From Shiraia sp. slf14 (Eukaryota > Ascomycota > Dothideomycetes > Pleosporales > Shiraiaceae), in NCBI GenBank assembly GCA_000498155.1, contig AXZN01000017.1:124001-188000 (forward strand): a DNA stretch of 64,000 nt. Direction: 5' to 3'. Position 1 is the first letter of the stretch; each line of letters opens with the position of its first letter. The position numbers were made by a program, and so were the translations under genes. This document shows, piece after piece, positions 1-10,945 of the stretch. The notes under the pieces were generated by a model. That model saw only the letters and a program-made list of their open reading frames with translations. It did no database searches and was not told where the DNA came from.

Positions 1-421
1 GTTCACGCAGCCTTTGTGAACTCTTTTGATTTGGTTTTATGCGACACGATAGATCTTCTTATGAATTGCATTGGGCGGAGAACATTAGCCTTTGTATGAG
101 CGGCTTAGAGAATATGAAACAATACGCGAAACTACAATATTGAGTGTGAAAAACTTACTACATTAGTGATGATCATCGCTTGGAATTCTCTATGTACAGT
201 TTTAGTTTGGTCTTGATTTAACATGATTCGCCCACGCTAATGAACCAAGCAAACAGCCGCAACGCTTGTTACAATCAAGCTTTGCAAACCCGCCACACAT
301 GATAGAGTATAGTTGCAGAAAGAATACAAATACAGTAATCGTCCTTCCACCTTGGGAATATGTACTAAAAGTTTTGGTATGGAAACGAAAAATCGGGTAC
401 ACTCATGCTTCGCTACCAGCC
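1..421. other. Left-edge intergenic stretch
   Basis: No supported gene. It probably holds the 3' flank of the metalloprotease gene that ends at 422. The short open frames here lack homology or splice context. Confidence 0.5.
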
Positions 422-1590
422 TTAATTGCATGTTGCTTGTAGTGTCGTTGGATCAACTGCTCCTGTCTCCCAATAAGTGTCTTTCCCTTGAATCTGGAGG
501 TATATCGCTTGTGCCAGGAAGGTAATGCAATCCGCAATATGGATGTTTGGCTCTCCCGAGTTTCGTCGGGCATTGCATTTCGTCCAGCCATAGGTATCTT
601 TCGTTGGACCATCACCGATGATCATTTTACCCTTGCCTTTTCCATCCCCACCTTTCACTATAAGGCCCCGTTAGCACGAGTGTCTTTACAGAATAGACTT
701 TGAACCAAGCATACCTCCTCCAACAGCATGAATGAATTCATGCATCACGGTTTGCGCGAGAGGCTTAATTTCTTCGATTCTATGGTGCTTGCCATCTAAG
801 CCATCTTTTACAATTTCTGGATAGCGCCTGAGGTCCCTATCTGTGTTCGAAGGTGGATTCAAACGCTTGGCTGCTATGAAGACATGAGATCTGTCTGAGC
901 AGTCCCACTCATCGTTATACTTGTATCCTACATATATCAGTCAGCTTTATTATAAAGAGAAGTACTTATCTATTAATCTGGTGCAAAGATGGCCAGACTG
1001 CTCCCGATCTAGTTTTTACTCACCAATTGTTGTGTATGATCCTTTCATTCCAGGTTTACGAGCTGAAGCCCTTGCGATTGGTAGTCGGAACGTGCGGCCA
1101 TTCGGAATGCTTGTATATGAGTTGTCAACCCAATTATCCTTATGAACCGATACATGGTTCTCATTGCAGTAAACCGTGATATGTAAGTCAATTGTTCGGA
1201 TATTCGACAATTTTGTGAACAAAGCTATCGAAGTGATTAATGTTAAGTGGAAATCCACGAGATGAAGAGAAGAAAAGGTTACTAACAAGCTAGATATCGT
1301 TTATCTTCTGGCTGAAAAAGAGGATCATATGCGCTGCGAAACACATCTTCTTTTCCATTTATTTTGCCGGATGAAAGAGCGGTAGAAACAACTAATTTGA
1401 AGTGTGTTAGTAAAGATGCGCTTCAAGGCAAAGGAACCTTCTACATACCTTTTGCAACGCCCTCGACGTCATCAAAAGCATCTTGAAGAAGCTGCGGCTG
1501 AGAGCCTTGGTTACAACCATATGTAATCACCTTGGAACGAACAGTTGACGCAAAAGCGAAAAGATACAAAAGTTTTGACAACGGGAACAT
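422..1590 (-). CDS. Secreted aspzincin-like zinc metalloprotease
   Basis: Five exons (1590-1449, 1391-1287, 1224-1024, 927-715, 657-422) join into a 298-residue protein with phase-1 junctions throughout. Residues 1-19 look like a signal peptide (MFPLSKLLYLFAFASTVRS). The zinc motif HEFIH is at 212-216. It is followed by a GP-T-K-D-T-YGW stretch at about 237-245, which resembles the GTxDxxYG signature whose Asp (here D241) is the third metal ligand of M35 deuterolysin-type proteases. The tail I-A-D-C-I-T-F-L-A-Q-A matches the NADSYxxFA helix position of that family. It should be secreted and hydrolyse proteins outside the cell. Seen: signal peptide, HExxH and splice sites. Inferred: membership of the aspzincin-like group rather than a more distant zincin, because overall similarity to classical deuterolysin is low. 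Confidence 0.82.
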
Positions 1591-2662
1591 AGCGAATGTA
1601 GTTATTTTATTACCATATATGGTGGTGGGTGGTATGAACCACAGTCACGCATTCAATCCATTCATATATTCTATAATTCTTGTAAGGCCTACTGTGTCCA
1701 TAGCTTTTACAGTCCATCGCATGTGCCGTTGGAATTGCGGCGTTGCATTGTATTTCGCCTTGCAAGACTAAAGCTGCTGAAGTGAGATTAATATGGAGAC
1801 GGATCTAAATACCTTATTCTAGGCATTGGACATACCTTACATTGTTACATTGCTCTGAACATACTATTAGCCAAGAGTGTTTGGCGTCAAAAAGTGGCCC
1901 ACGAATTGACAGTGACTGTGTTTCTTACATGATCTCTTCAAAAGGTTCGGTCCTGCGGAGCCTCTTGATATTACTCCAGACCTACATACACAAACGACAC
2001 CATATCTGAGCTATCTATGCCTTCTCGACAACGGGTGCGACGGAACAGGCGAGTTTCAGATCTCAAGAGCCTAACGGAATACACCGATTTGGAATCTCCT
2101 GTGCAAGCGAAGGATTGTAAGTATACTAGCTCACTATGTCGAGCAACCTTGAAACAGATAGGTCTGCCAAAATGGGGCCGCAACAGGAAACAAATACAAA
2201 TAATTATGACACTTTAGTCAAGGGGAAGTGACTTGCCGGCGTTAGGAGCCCGGGTCTCAGTTGAGTGGGCGGCACAGCAAGTTGGTGGCATCCTGAATTG
2301 GGGGCCAGGGCAACATCGCCGCATAATAAGTGGCGGGCGAAGTCAATTTTAGTACGGAACAAACCAATGTTGCCAAGTGGCGATCTTGTGACCCAAAATC
2401 GTTGGATCATTGATATTTGTTCTTCGCTGACTGGTCAAAACTCGATACATACATTTCTGTCACAACACTTACAAGGCTGACGATGGAGCTCACGCCCACA
2501 AAGTGGCACCAACATCTGACAAAAGCCTGTAGGACCATGAAACGAATACCTTTGCCACGACTGAATCGTATTCGTCCATGTAAATGTTTACGTGTTGTAG
2601 TATATGTCTGGAAGTTTCATAAAGTGGAAGGATGGCTTCAATCATCTTGTACGACATACAGA
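1591..2662. other. Intergenic, divergent promoters
   Basis: About 1.07 kb between two divergently transcribed secreted-protein genes. Short open frames near 2017-2217 and 2204-2410 have no recognisable features. Nothing else was seen. Confidence 0.5.
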
Positions 2663-3316
2663 ATGTTTCTCCCTAATTTAATGCTTATTACGCCTTTCTT
2701 TATACTGCTTCAAGCGCACCTGGTAGCTTGTCATGCTTCGGCTACTCGAACCATCATCACCAAACCACATCGTACATCCTGGTCGTTATCACATCGAGAT
2801 CGAATTAATGGCGAAATCAAATCTGCTCCTCCTAGTCTTCGGAATCGACATGAGAGACCACCAAAGCAACGAGAATTGGATGGGCTTGAAGCGCAAATGA
2901 ATGCAGTATTAGATCATCCTTGGTCTGGCGCTCTTGGTCAACCTGCAGATCTGGGTCAGGATGGAACGCCTTTCTGCTTGCATGGGTAATTTCCTAGACA
3001 ATGTTGTGGAGTACTGTACTAACACTTATCCAGGGCCTCTCCCAAGCAACTAAGAATACCCAGGGAGTATTGCCAATGTGGTGAAGGATATAAGACCACC
3101 TGGTCAATTCAACCGTCAGCAACGAACCCTTGTCCTTGGGGCCCAGAGTCAACAGGCGTCCTCGTCGTCTTTTCTACACCTTCGACTTTTTCATCGCCCC
3201 CTACCGGAACTCCTGCATCGCAGCATTCACCAACACCTACGCAAACTACAAAACCTTGTCATCGTGGTTGGTGCGCGGCGCCGCTTTGTTTTCCCGAGTG
3301 TGGTCCCCAAGGATAG
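2663..3316 (+). CDS. Small secreted Cys-containing protein, unknown
   Basis: Two exons (2663-2985 and 3034-3316) give about 201 residues. The 48-nt intron carries a clear ACTAAC branch site. I chose the ATG at 2663 because it begins a signal peptide (MFLPNLMLITPFFILLQA, then HLVACHA); the frame stays open upstream without a better start. After cleavage the protein has a basic, low-complexity middle, a Cys pair in EYCQCGEGY, a Pro/Thr/Ser-rich linker and a Cys-rich end (GWCAAPLCFPECG). No enzyme motif is visible. Size, secretion and terminal cysteines fit a candidate effector or wall-associated protein, but no family is recognised. It lies head-to-head with the secreted metalloprotease. Confidence 0.62.
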
Positions 3317-3441
3317 CAGTGTTGTGGTTCTCAATAAGATATCTTTTATCTACTTCGTATAGATTATCATAAAAGCAGGTGTTTAGACAATGTATTGATC
3401 AGATTTAAATGGAAGCGGCTTCTTTTAGGGTAGCAATATTT

Positions 3442-4236
3442 TCAAGGCGCGGTATGCATCTCAGTGTCTCCATTCTCCTCATCTGAATCCCATTCGATTG
3501 GGGAAACGGGATTGATGCCAGGGCTCTGTGGTTCTAAGCTCGGGGACGATAATGGGGTGTATTCATTCCTAAGTTTGCCGCCCGCCCATGACAGATACTT
3601 GCTTTTGTCTGGCGAAAAGGCGCATACCCGGCAGCCTCGATTTACTGCAGTAGAGCATAAAGTGCAGTCGTGGTAGCAGTGACGGCAATGTTCCGCCCAC
3701 GCGACCTCTTCACAGCCGCACTTTTCACAGGCATCAAAATTGCACAATTCGTACATGACAGCCACACAATCGTGCTCAGTATCCTGACAAATTAATGAAT
3801 CAAGACGACTCGAAGGGGTGCTGAGAGTTTTATTGACTTACCTCGTGGGTCAACCAATCGTCTGGATGGTGTAAGAACAATCCCGATGGGTGAACGTGTC
3901 TGCCGATAATACGTCCCTTCTCATCTCTGATCCGGCCGCCGAGATAACACCGATATTTCCTGCTGTCTGGTGAAAACTTGCACTGTCGACAGCCTATGTA
4001 TACCGCACTTGAACATTTCCAACAATGATAGCAATGACTACAGTGCACTACCTCTTTTGCATTTTCGCAATCACATGATGCACATGTGTCAAACTTGCAA
4101 GAAGATTGCACACAAGCGTGATCAGGGTCCTGGGAAATGATGAGCTCTCTTCTGAATCTGGGTCGCGAAGACTTGCATTGTGTCTAAGATAGTCGTTCTT
4201 TTTTTGGTGATCGAAGTTGGCGTTTTCGAATGGCAT
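3442..4236 (-). CDS. Protein of two tandem Cys/His-rich domains
   Basis: Three exons (4236-4177, 4129-3842, 3783-3442) encode about 229 residues. The first intron is a 47-nt GC-AG intron (donor GCAAGT). The second is a normal 58-nt GT-AG intron. Exons 2 and 3 each begin with the same kind of sequence (D-x-D/E-H-x-C-V) and each carry one copy of a metal-binding-like module: C-x-F-D-x-C-x2-C-x-C, then HCxHCYH, a Cxx(S)(S/T)AV pair, GCRxC-x-FSPD and a GGxxRxE end. The module is therefore duplicated on exon borders. The cysteine spacing suggests zinc binding, perhaps a treble-clef or RING-like fold. No signal peptide is seen. The last 40 residues are acidic. I do not recognise the family and assign no function. 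Confidence 0.68.
4130..4176 (-). other. GC-AG intron
   Basis: On the minus strand the donor is AAT|GCAAGT and the acceptor TTTCCCAG|GAC. No GT donor restores the frame. The phase-0 join gives ...DYLRHN|DPDHAC..., paralleling the second exon join ...WLTHE|DTEHDC... in the same gene. Confidence 0.65.
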
Positions 4237-5173
4237 TTTCAGAGCCAGAACTCGTAAAAATAAATATTCTAAATGGACATATACACAGGGCTCGCTTTTA
4301 GATATCCGATAGGAGCATATGTATCGTGAGTGAAGAGGGGGTATGACGATTTATGTTTGAGTGAGGCGCAGAACCAAGTGTATCCGTGCGTAGCGCCCGA
4401 ATTGGGGCGTGGTAAGGCTTATGTCTCACTTTTGCACCTGTTTGATCCATTTAATAATTTTCAGTGGGGAACCCATCGCTATATATTAATGGTAAGGCTG
4501 AATGAGTTTCCCATGACATATTTTGAGCTCTGGTCGGATTTGCTGACGGTGATAACATGGCTGTCTTGCTAAAGAACTCGACCCTAAGAGCGCAGTCATC
4601 CCTTTGCACATGACATTCGCCATACGAAGTTTTAAATCCCGTCTTGATGACGCCGCTTTGAAGACGTTCTCTTCAGTTTGCGTTAAAATCTTTTCAGTGT
4701 TAAGTAACGCCTCACAAAGTCGTGCTGAAGTCTCTCTCAAGAATGGTTCTGGGGATCAATCGATCAGAGTAATGATCAGCGCTCACGCTTATCTGGAAGT
4801 AGAAATTTGACGGGACGTGCGGCAATAGAACTAGGACATCATAGCAATCGGAGGTTTTAGTAGTACAACGCAAAGACAAAACTTAGAACGGCTAATTCAT
4901 ACGGCAAGCTTAACCCATGCTCTATAAGACGTCATTGCAAAATCGGAAGTTACTTTGGTCAATCATACGACTAATTTGTCGGGCCCTATCCACCACCCCC
5001 TCTCCGCCAAGGCAAATTGCGGAGAAAAGTTGGCATAGATGGGAATATCGTGGAGATGCTCGTTACGGGGTTGGATGGCAACATGTCTGATATAAGATTG
5101 GTCACATACGCATCGGTGTAATTCTTACTGCCAGCTCAGCTTTGATTGAAAGCTTCACCTGACTAACGTCGAG
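4237..5173. other. Intergenic; possible orphan coding scrap
   Basis: This lies upstream of the GH3 gene and of the Cys-rich gene. On the minus strand, 4486-4740 reads as a helix-rich open frame (TSARLCEALLNTEKILTQ...) that could be a leftover exon. It has no start ATG, no partner exon and no recognised family. Nothing else was seen. Confidence 0.35.
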
Positions 5174-7724
5174 ATGAAGTACGCCAACTTCTTCGCCGTC
5201 GGTACTGTTCTCTTTGCGGAAACTGCGGCAAGTCAAGGATATACCAATGAATCAGAAGTCCCTCTGTATGGCCAAAGTCCACCTGTTTATCCAAGTCGTG
5301 AGTGTTGTTGATGTATGCTGTAAATTTCAAAGACTGATCCAAACTAGCTCGAGGCAATGGATCAACTTCAACTGCATGGGCGGCAGCATATGCTCGTGCA
5401 AGGTATCTTGTAGCTCAATTGACTTTGGAAGAGAAGTCGAACCTCACTCATGGCGTTACTGGGCCATGCGTAGGGCAAACTGGCGCTGTGCCACGGCTCA
5501 ACATACCTGAACTATGCTTTGCGGATGCACCTGCTGGTGTGCGAGGACAAGAATTTGTCTCTTCCTTTCCTGCCGGCATTCATCTTGGGGCAACTTTCGA
5601 TAAAATTCTCATGCTTAAGTACGGACAAGCCCTTGGTGCTGAGTATCGTGGCAAGGGTATACACGTTGCACTGGGGCCATTCATTGGTCCGTTGGGTCGA
5701 GTAGTAAGAGGAGGTAGGAATTGGGAAGGCTTAGGCGCTGATCCATACCTGGCTGGTGTTGGAGGCGGGCTTGTCACCAGAGGTACTCAAGAAAAAGGAG
5801 TGATTGCAACGCCGAAGGTAAAAATAATCAAAATTCTCAAAATTTGATTCATTGCTTAAACCTTATTAGCACTGGCTTCTCCAAGAGCAAGAATATAGAC
5901 GAAGGCCTGGGCCTGAGGGCGAGGCTGTGTCGTCTAATGCCGATGACCGTACTCTGCACGAACTGTACGCATGGCCTTTCATGGATGCACTTCGAGAGGG
6001 GGCCGGTAGTGTTATGTGCTCATATCAGAGAGCGAACAACTCTTACGGGTGATTGAACACCCTCCGCCTTTTCTGGAACTTGACGCTGATTTAAATTCAG
6101 TTGCCAAAACAGCAAGCTTTTGAACGGTGTGCTGAAGACAGAGCTTGGCTTTGAGGGATTTGTGGTATGCGCCTAGTATCTTGCCAATCATAAGAAATAT
6201 TGACAGTTTCAGGTATCTGACTGGGATGCTCAACATGCTGGTGTTGCATCTGCCAATGCAGGCCTTGATGTCGTCATGCCAGTAGCTAAATTCTGGGGCG
6301 GCAATCTCACCGATGCAGTGACGAATGGATCGGTTACAGCCCAACGGCTCGATGACATGAACATGAGATTACTCGCAGCCCATTTTTATCTCAACCAGAG
6401 CGAAGGTTTTCCGGAGAAAAGTGTGTTTCCATACGATGTCCAGCATTCAATTGTGGATGTTCGTGACGACCATGCTTCCTTGATCAGAGAGATTGGAGCT
6501 GCAGGGACTGTGTTGGTAAAAAACATCAACAACACCTTACCGCTTCGCAACCCTCGTTTCTTAAACATATATGGGTATGATGCGGAAGTGAAGGCTACAC
6601 CATGGAACAATCCTTCTCGCTTCGGAGGTGGTTACGAGGAAAACTGGGGTTGGAATACCCTTAATGGTACTCTGATAACTGCAGGTAAGGTAAAATACAC
6701 CGGATGCTCTGAACATTGCTCACTTCCCACAGGTGGATCTGGATCTAGCACACCACCATATGTCATTAGTCCATTTAAAGCCCTGCAGGACCGCATCATT
6801 GCAGATCGTGGAACACTGCGTTGGGATTTTTTCGGAATCAATCCTACGGTATATGCTAACGCTGACGCATGCCTCGTTTTCATCAACGCCTATGCTTCCG
6901 AAAGCTTTGACCGGACTTCCCTGACGGATGAGTTCAGTGATCAACTTGTCAAAAATGTAGCAACCAATTGCTCGAACACGATTGTTGTCATTCATTCCGC
7001 TGGCATTCGAACGGTTGATGCTTGGGTCGATCACCCAAACGTTACTGCAGTCTTGTATGCCGGTGTTCCTGGCCAAGGTAGTGGCCATGCAATCGTCGAT
7101 GTCCTTTATGGCGACGTAAACCCCTCTGGCCGTTTGCCCTATACCGTAGCACAGAAAGAATCAGATTATGGCGCCTTGCTCAACTCAACCATGGACCCGA
7201 GTATCCCGGCATTCTTGCAATCGGATTTTGAGGAGGGCTTATACATCGATTACCGTGCTTTCGATGCCCAAAACATTACCCCCAAATATGAATTTGGATT
7301 TGGCCTTTCCTACACTACTTTCGGATATGCGAACTTGACGATCAAGTCTTCCTCAAGGAGCAACTTAGATCCTTTTCCGTCGCCCGATGTTGCAATTGTA
7401 CAAGGAGGGCACCCGCAACTTTATGACGTCCTCTTCAGGGTTAGCGTGACCATCACTAACACTGGAAATGTTGCCGGTCATGAGGTTGCCCAATTATATG
7501 TTGGTGTACCAAATGCACCCAAACGGCAATTAAGAGGATTTGAGCGGGTGGGAAAGCTGCAGCCGGGTGAGAGCCGCCAGGTCGATTTCTCATTGGACAG
7601 GAGAGATTTAAGCATCTGGAATGTCACAGCACAGGCTTGGGAACTTCAAAAGGGGTATCAATACGGCGTTTGGATTGGCGCAAGTAGTCGAGACCTTCGA
7701 CTGGAGGGTGCAATTGTTATGTGA
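5174..7724 (+). CDS. Secreted GH3 beta-glucosidase
   Basis: Five exons (5174-5297, 5348-5817, 5870-6048, 6101-6164, 6213-7724) make a 782-residue glycoside hydrolase family 3 enzyme, expected to release glucose from cellobiose and short beta-glucans outside the cell. Residues 1-19 are a signal peptide. The N-terminal GH3 barrel shows the K-H pair at residues 198-199 across an exon junction, and the nucleophile motif VSDWDAQHAG with D282. The C-terminal GH3 domain follows, with GxGSGHAIVDVLYGDVNPSGRLPYT, then an FN3-like domain (VTNTGNVAGHEVAQLYV-type, ending in the GxSSRDLRL region). Several NxS/T sites fit a secreted glycoprotein. All conserved parts are present, so the gene looks intact. 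With the nearby LPMO it suggests plant cell-wall degradation. Confidence 0.93.
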
Positions 7725-7885
7725 ATGATGGTCCACAAGGCTGTGAACGCGGAACTTTAATTAGTCACTACGCGTTTACTAGAGCAGGCAGAACCGTGGC
7801 ATCACCCGACCTTTGCCGCCATGGTGCGCCTTTGCTTTCTATTTAAATTCGCATAGTCTTTGCAACCTCTTGATCAAATTGCGTC

Positions 7886-9339
7886 ATGCCGCGCAAAGTA
7901 TCGATCCCATCGAAGTTCCGTAACATGCTGAGATCATTCGATGGCGCACCACGTGATTGCAACCAACTAGACGACTCAGCCTCAGCGGCCTCACCTGACG
8001 ACCATGCCATCCCCAGCTCACCTATCTCTCAGATCCCTACTGAGATATTGCTGACCATATTCGAGTTAGTGACTGGCTTCAAAAACGACAATGTTCATCT
8101 TTTTGACCAGGACTACTCATGTCGCATTATCAGCAGCAGGCAGATACAGCCATTGGGACAGGTGTGCCGGGCCTGGAGGGTACGAATATGAAGCTGTCAG
8201 TTCTGACTACGAAAACTGAGAATCTGTAGAATACCGCGCAGATGATGAAATTCTGCGTGAGCAGCCACCCATCGTTTACAGGACTCATGCAATACGAGAT
8301 TCACAGTAGGACCACGTTGGAGCGATGCAGTGAGAACGATTTGGAGCGATTTATCAACTTCATGCAGTACCAAATAACGCTGCATAGCAGCCAGATAAGA
8401 TCGTTGTATATTTATCATGAGGTCCGACGAGAAACCCCCCGAAATGAGCAGGATGTTCGACTTCTGGATTCTTTACGACTATTCCTCCCAAGCTTGACCA
8501 TGTTGACAGAGCTCGCATGTCACATGTTTTTAAATGTGAACGAATTCGATCTGCTTACATCAACGACAGGCCATCATTTGAAAGTCCTAGATGTACAATT
8601 TGATTACCAGATTCGAAGAGCTTTGCACATGTTCAATCGGCTCAGTGGCCTTCAAGATCTCCGCATTTCACTCAAACACGAATTGAGGCTTTCGCCACCG
8701 GATACTGTACCTCATCTTCCCCAGCTGCGCCGACTTGAGTTCAGTGGAAAGCGATCCGATTTAGAATTTCTGTTGACATGGATGACTGGATTGCAGGATC
8801 CAAACCTGACATCCCTGGAACTCAATGGAGACATCGAATTGAGCGCAGCTTTACAATCATTTTTCGCGACTTGCTGTAGAAACCTGGTGCATCTTGGCCT
8901 CCACGGTAGCTTGGATGAAGGTTCCTTTGAAGCATTTAAGTCCATTCCAAAGTTACGCCATCTTCGACTTGGATTGGGCGTCAATAGGAATATGGGTATG
9001 CTACAGAGCCTTCCTATCTCTGTACCTGTTGTGACCTTTGCAATGTCCAAGTTTAGTACCAACTGGCTTTATTTTCTGAAGTCATTGCTGGTAGCTATCT
9101 CTTACCTACCTGAGGAGCATGTCGTGCACACCTTTCGCATAGGAAGACGAAAACAATTTTTGGTGCCCGCTGCAGCCACCTGGGAAAACTATATCGATCG
9201 AGCTATTGAGGAACAACAGGAGCTCAAAGCGTATTGGAAAGAATGTTTGGGATTAGCAGAACAGATTGAAAATGAGGGCAAGACCTTCGTCGACGAAACG
9301 TCATTGCCACTCACAGTTTTCATCCGGACAACATTTTGA
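7886..9339 (+). CDS. F-box protein
   Basis: Two exons (7886-8179 and 8230-9339) give 467 residues. The 50-nt intron interrupts the F-box region just after CRAWR. The F-box core is at about residues 47-65 (ISQIPTEILLTIFELV), followed by the typical VCRAWR end. The rest has scattered leucine-rich stretches (LPQLRRLEFSG, LTSLELNGDIELS, LRHLRLGLG) that resemble the leucine-rich-repeat-like substrate-binding part of fungal F-box proteins. By family it would be an SCF ubiquitin-ligase adaptor that recruits a target for degradation. The target cannot be deduced. F-box genes of this kind are often lineage-specific in fungi. Confidence 0.78.
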
Positions 9340-10221
9340 ACATTTGATACCGATGACAAATGCTAAAAGCCTCAAAGCAAGTGGATTATTAAGAAGACTT
9401 ACCAAGTATATTGGATAGCCTCCGTGAATCGGTTTCGGACATTAAGTGGAGTCAAATGCAGATTGGTATTTATTCAATAGTCATGCCCTAAGCCTGATGC
9501 ATTTATCGAAAGTGCTCGATGATGTTTGAGTCAAGGTGCATCAATTGCGGCCATGTCAAATACAAGTTCTAGTGGATTCCTCATAGTTGTAACGACAAGG
9601 CCAAGTTGTAGAAAATGAAGCTTCGGTCGTATAACTTCGCCAAAACAGTCACCTCAATGCTAAGGCCTGAACTAGGGTGATGCATGCTTGGATCCAATTG
9701 CCTCTTGGCATCACTTTGACTGAAGACAAAACTAACGCGACTTGGAAGCATTCGAGATGATCATGGAAGCAGGCTGTGCCCACAATGTACATATCAACCA
9801 TTGGAGCATGTGACTGACACCGATGTGAACATGACCAAGCGCCGTTGCGGATTCGATGCTGAAACTGTCTGTGCGTGCTACAGCAACCAGGCCTTCGGGG
9901 ACTGTCAAATCCCACGCTCACTCCACACTTCAGCCCGGCGACCATTCCAAGCGTGCACAGCATCGAAGCGATGTTTCCAAAAGATTCTTCCGTAGCACCG
10001 TTGACTGACTAGTGCCGGCCTGCGCCGCCTGGAAACGCATAGGAGTCGCACAAAACAAGCATTCAACGTCAGCCAATCTCCACCTTCTCGCGAGACAGCG
10101 GTATGGCGGGAAAACTTCATCTGCAACGATTCAGATGTTTCATGGTATTCGCGCGCCCCACATGCATTCAAGACTTCTTACGAATCTCTTGATTGCAATA
10201 AGAGTGTGTGGGTCTATTTCC

Positions 10222-10239
10222 CCTACCTAACTAGGTAGG
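10222..10239. repeat. Short inverted repeat CCTACCTA-AC-TAGGTAGG
   Basis: A perfect 8-bp inverted repeat with a 2-bp spacer, followed by a further TAGG. It could be a dimeric transcription-factor site in the LPMO upstream region. No function is shown. Confidence 0.4.
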
Positions 10240-10781
10240 TAGGCATTCAGCATTGCCAAAGGATGACCGGCTTTCTGCACGCAAGCATGATTTTGGCCAA
10301 TCAGCCTGATGATGACTGTTAAAGCTGGAATTATTCTATCATAGTATAACGACTTTACGTTTCGATCGTAGTGGTGTATACCCCCGAGATGCAGCCTTCC
10401 GATAGCGATATACAGGGTTGTTCATCGCCACCGTTTCACGTCATCCACAATCCTGACTCGCAACTTTTCGACCTGGACCAGATTTGGTCCATACACAAGG
10501 GAGAGCGTACCATTGTGCTACTCGGGTTTCTCTCGTCGCTTCGTCAGTCTTGGGCTTCGCATCATCTAAATTATTATCAGCCTAGTTCCTAACGATCGAC
10601 CACCGTCCGAGGGCGACTGTACCCTCTATTGGCGCCTCCACTTCGCCTGATGGGATGAAAGCTGCGAGACTAGACGCTGTATGCACGACAGTTGCCCTTT
10701 ATTTCCGGCAATGAAGTAGATGAGCTTTCTTGGCGAGATGATGGAAGTATTCTGGGCATGTGCAGGATGTGTTCAAGCCAG

Positions 10782-10787
10782 TATAAA
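10782..10787 (+). promoter_or_regulatory. TATA box of the LPMO gene
   Basis: TATAAA lies 164 bp before the LPMO start codon, with a pyrimidine/CA-rich leader between them. This is the layout expected of a strongly induced fungal secreted-enzyme gene. Confidence 0.5.
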
Positions 10788-10945
10788 GACACTTAGCAAG
10801 CCAACTTTGAAAAGCCACGCTTGACGCTCACCTTCGCTCCGCACAAGTCCATTCATTTCCACTTCATTCCTTTCAAACAACAACCTCGCGATCTGTTGAT
10901 CCATTCTTCTTTCAAATCAGTCTGCGACTCGATATAACATTCACA

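Larger units (their letters stand above)
9340..10945. other. Long intergenic region upstream of LPMO
   Basis: About 1.6 kb with no convincing gene. The open frames at 9649-9963, 9801-9995 and 10371-10592 lack homology, splice partners or signal peptides. It holds the LPMO promoter (TATAAA at 10782) and an inverted repeat at 10222. Confidence 0.5.

Noticed and set aside
9340..10945. A gene between the F-box and LPMO genes
   Set aside because: Frames on both strands lack signal peptides, motifs and splice partners.
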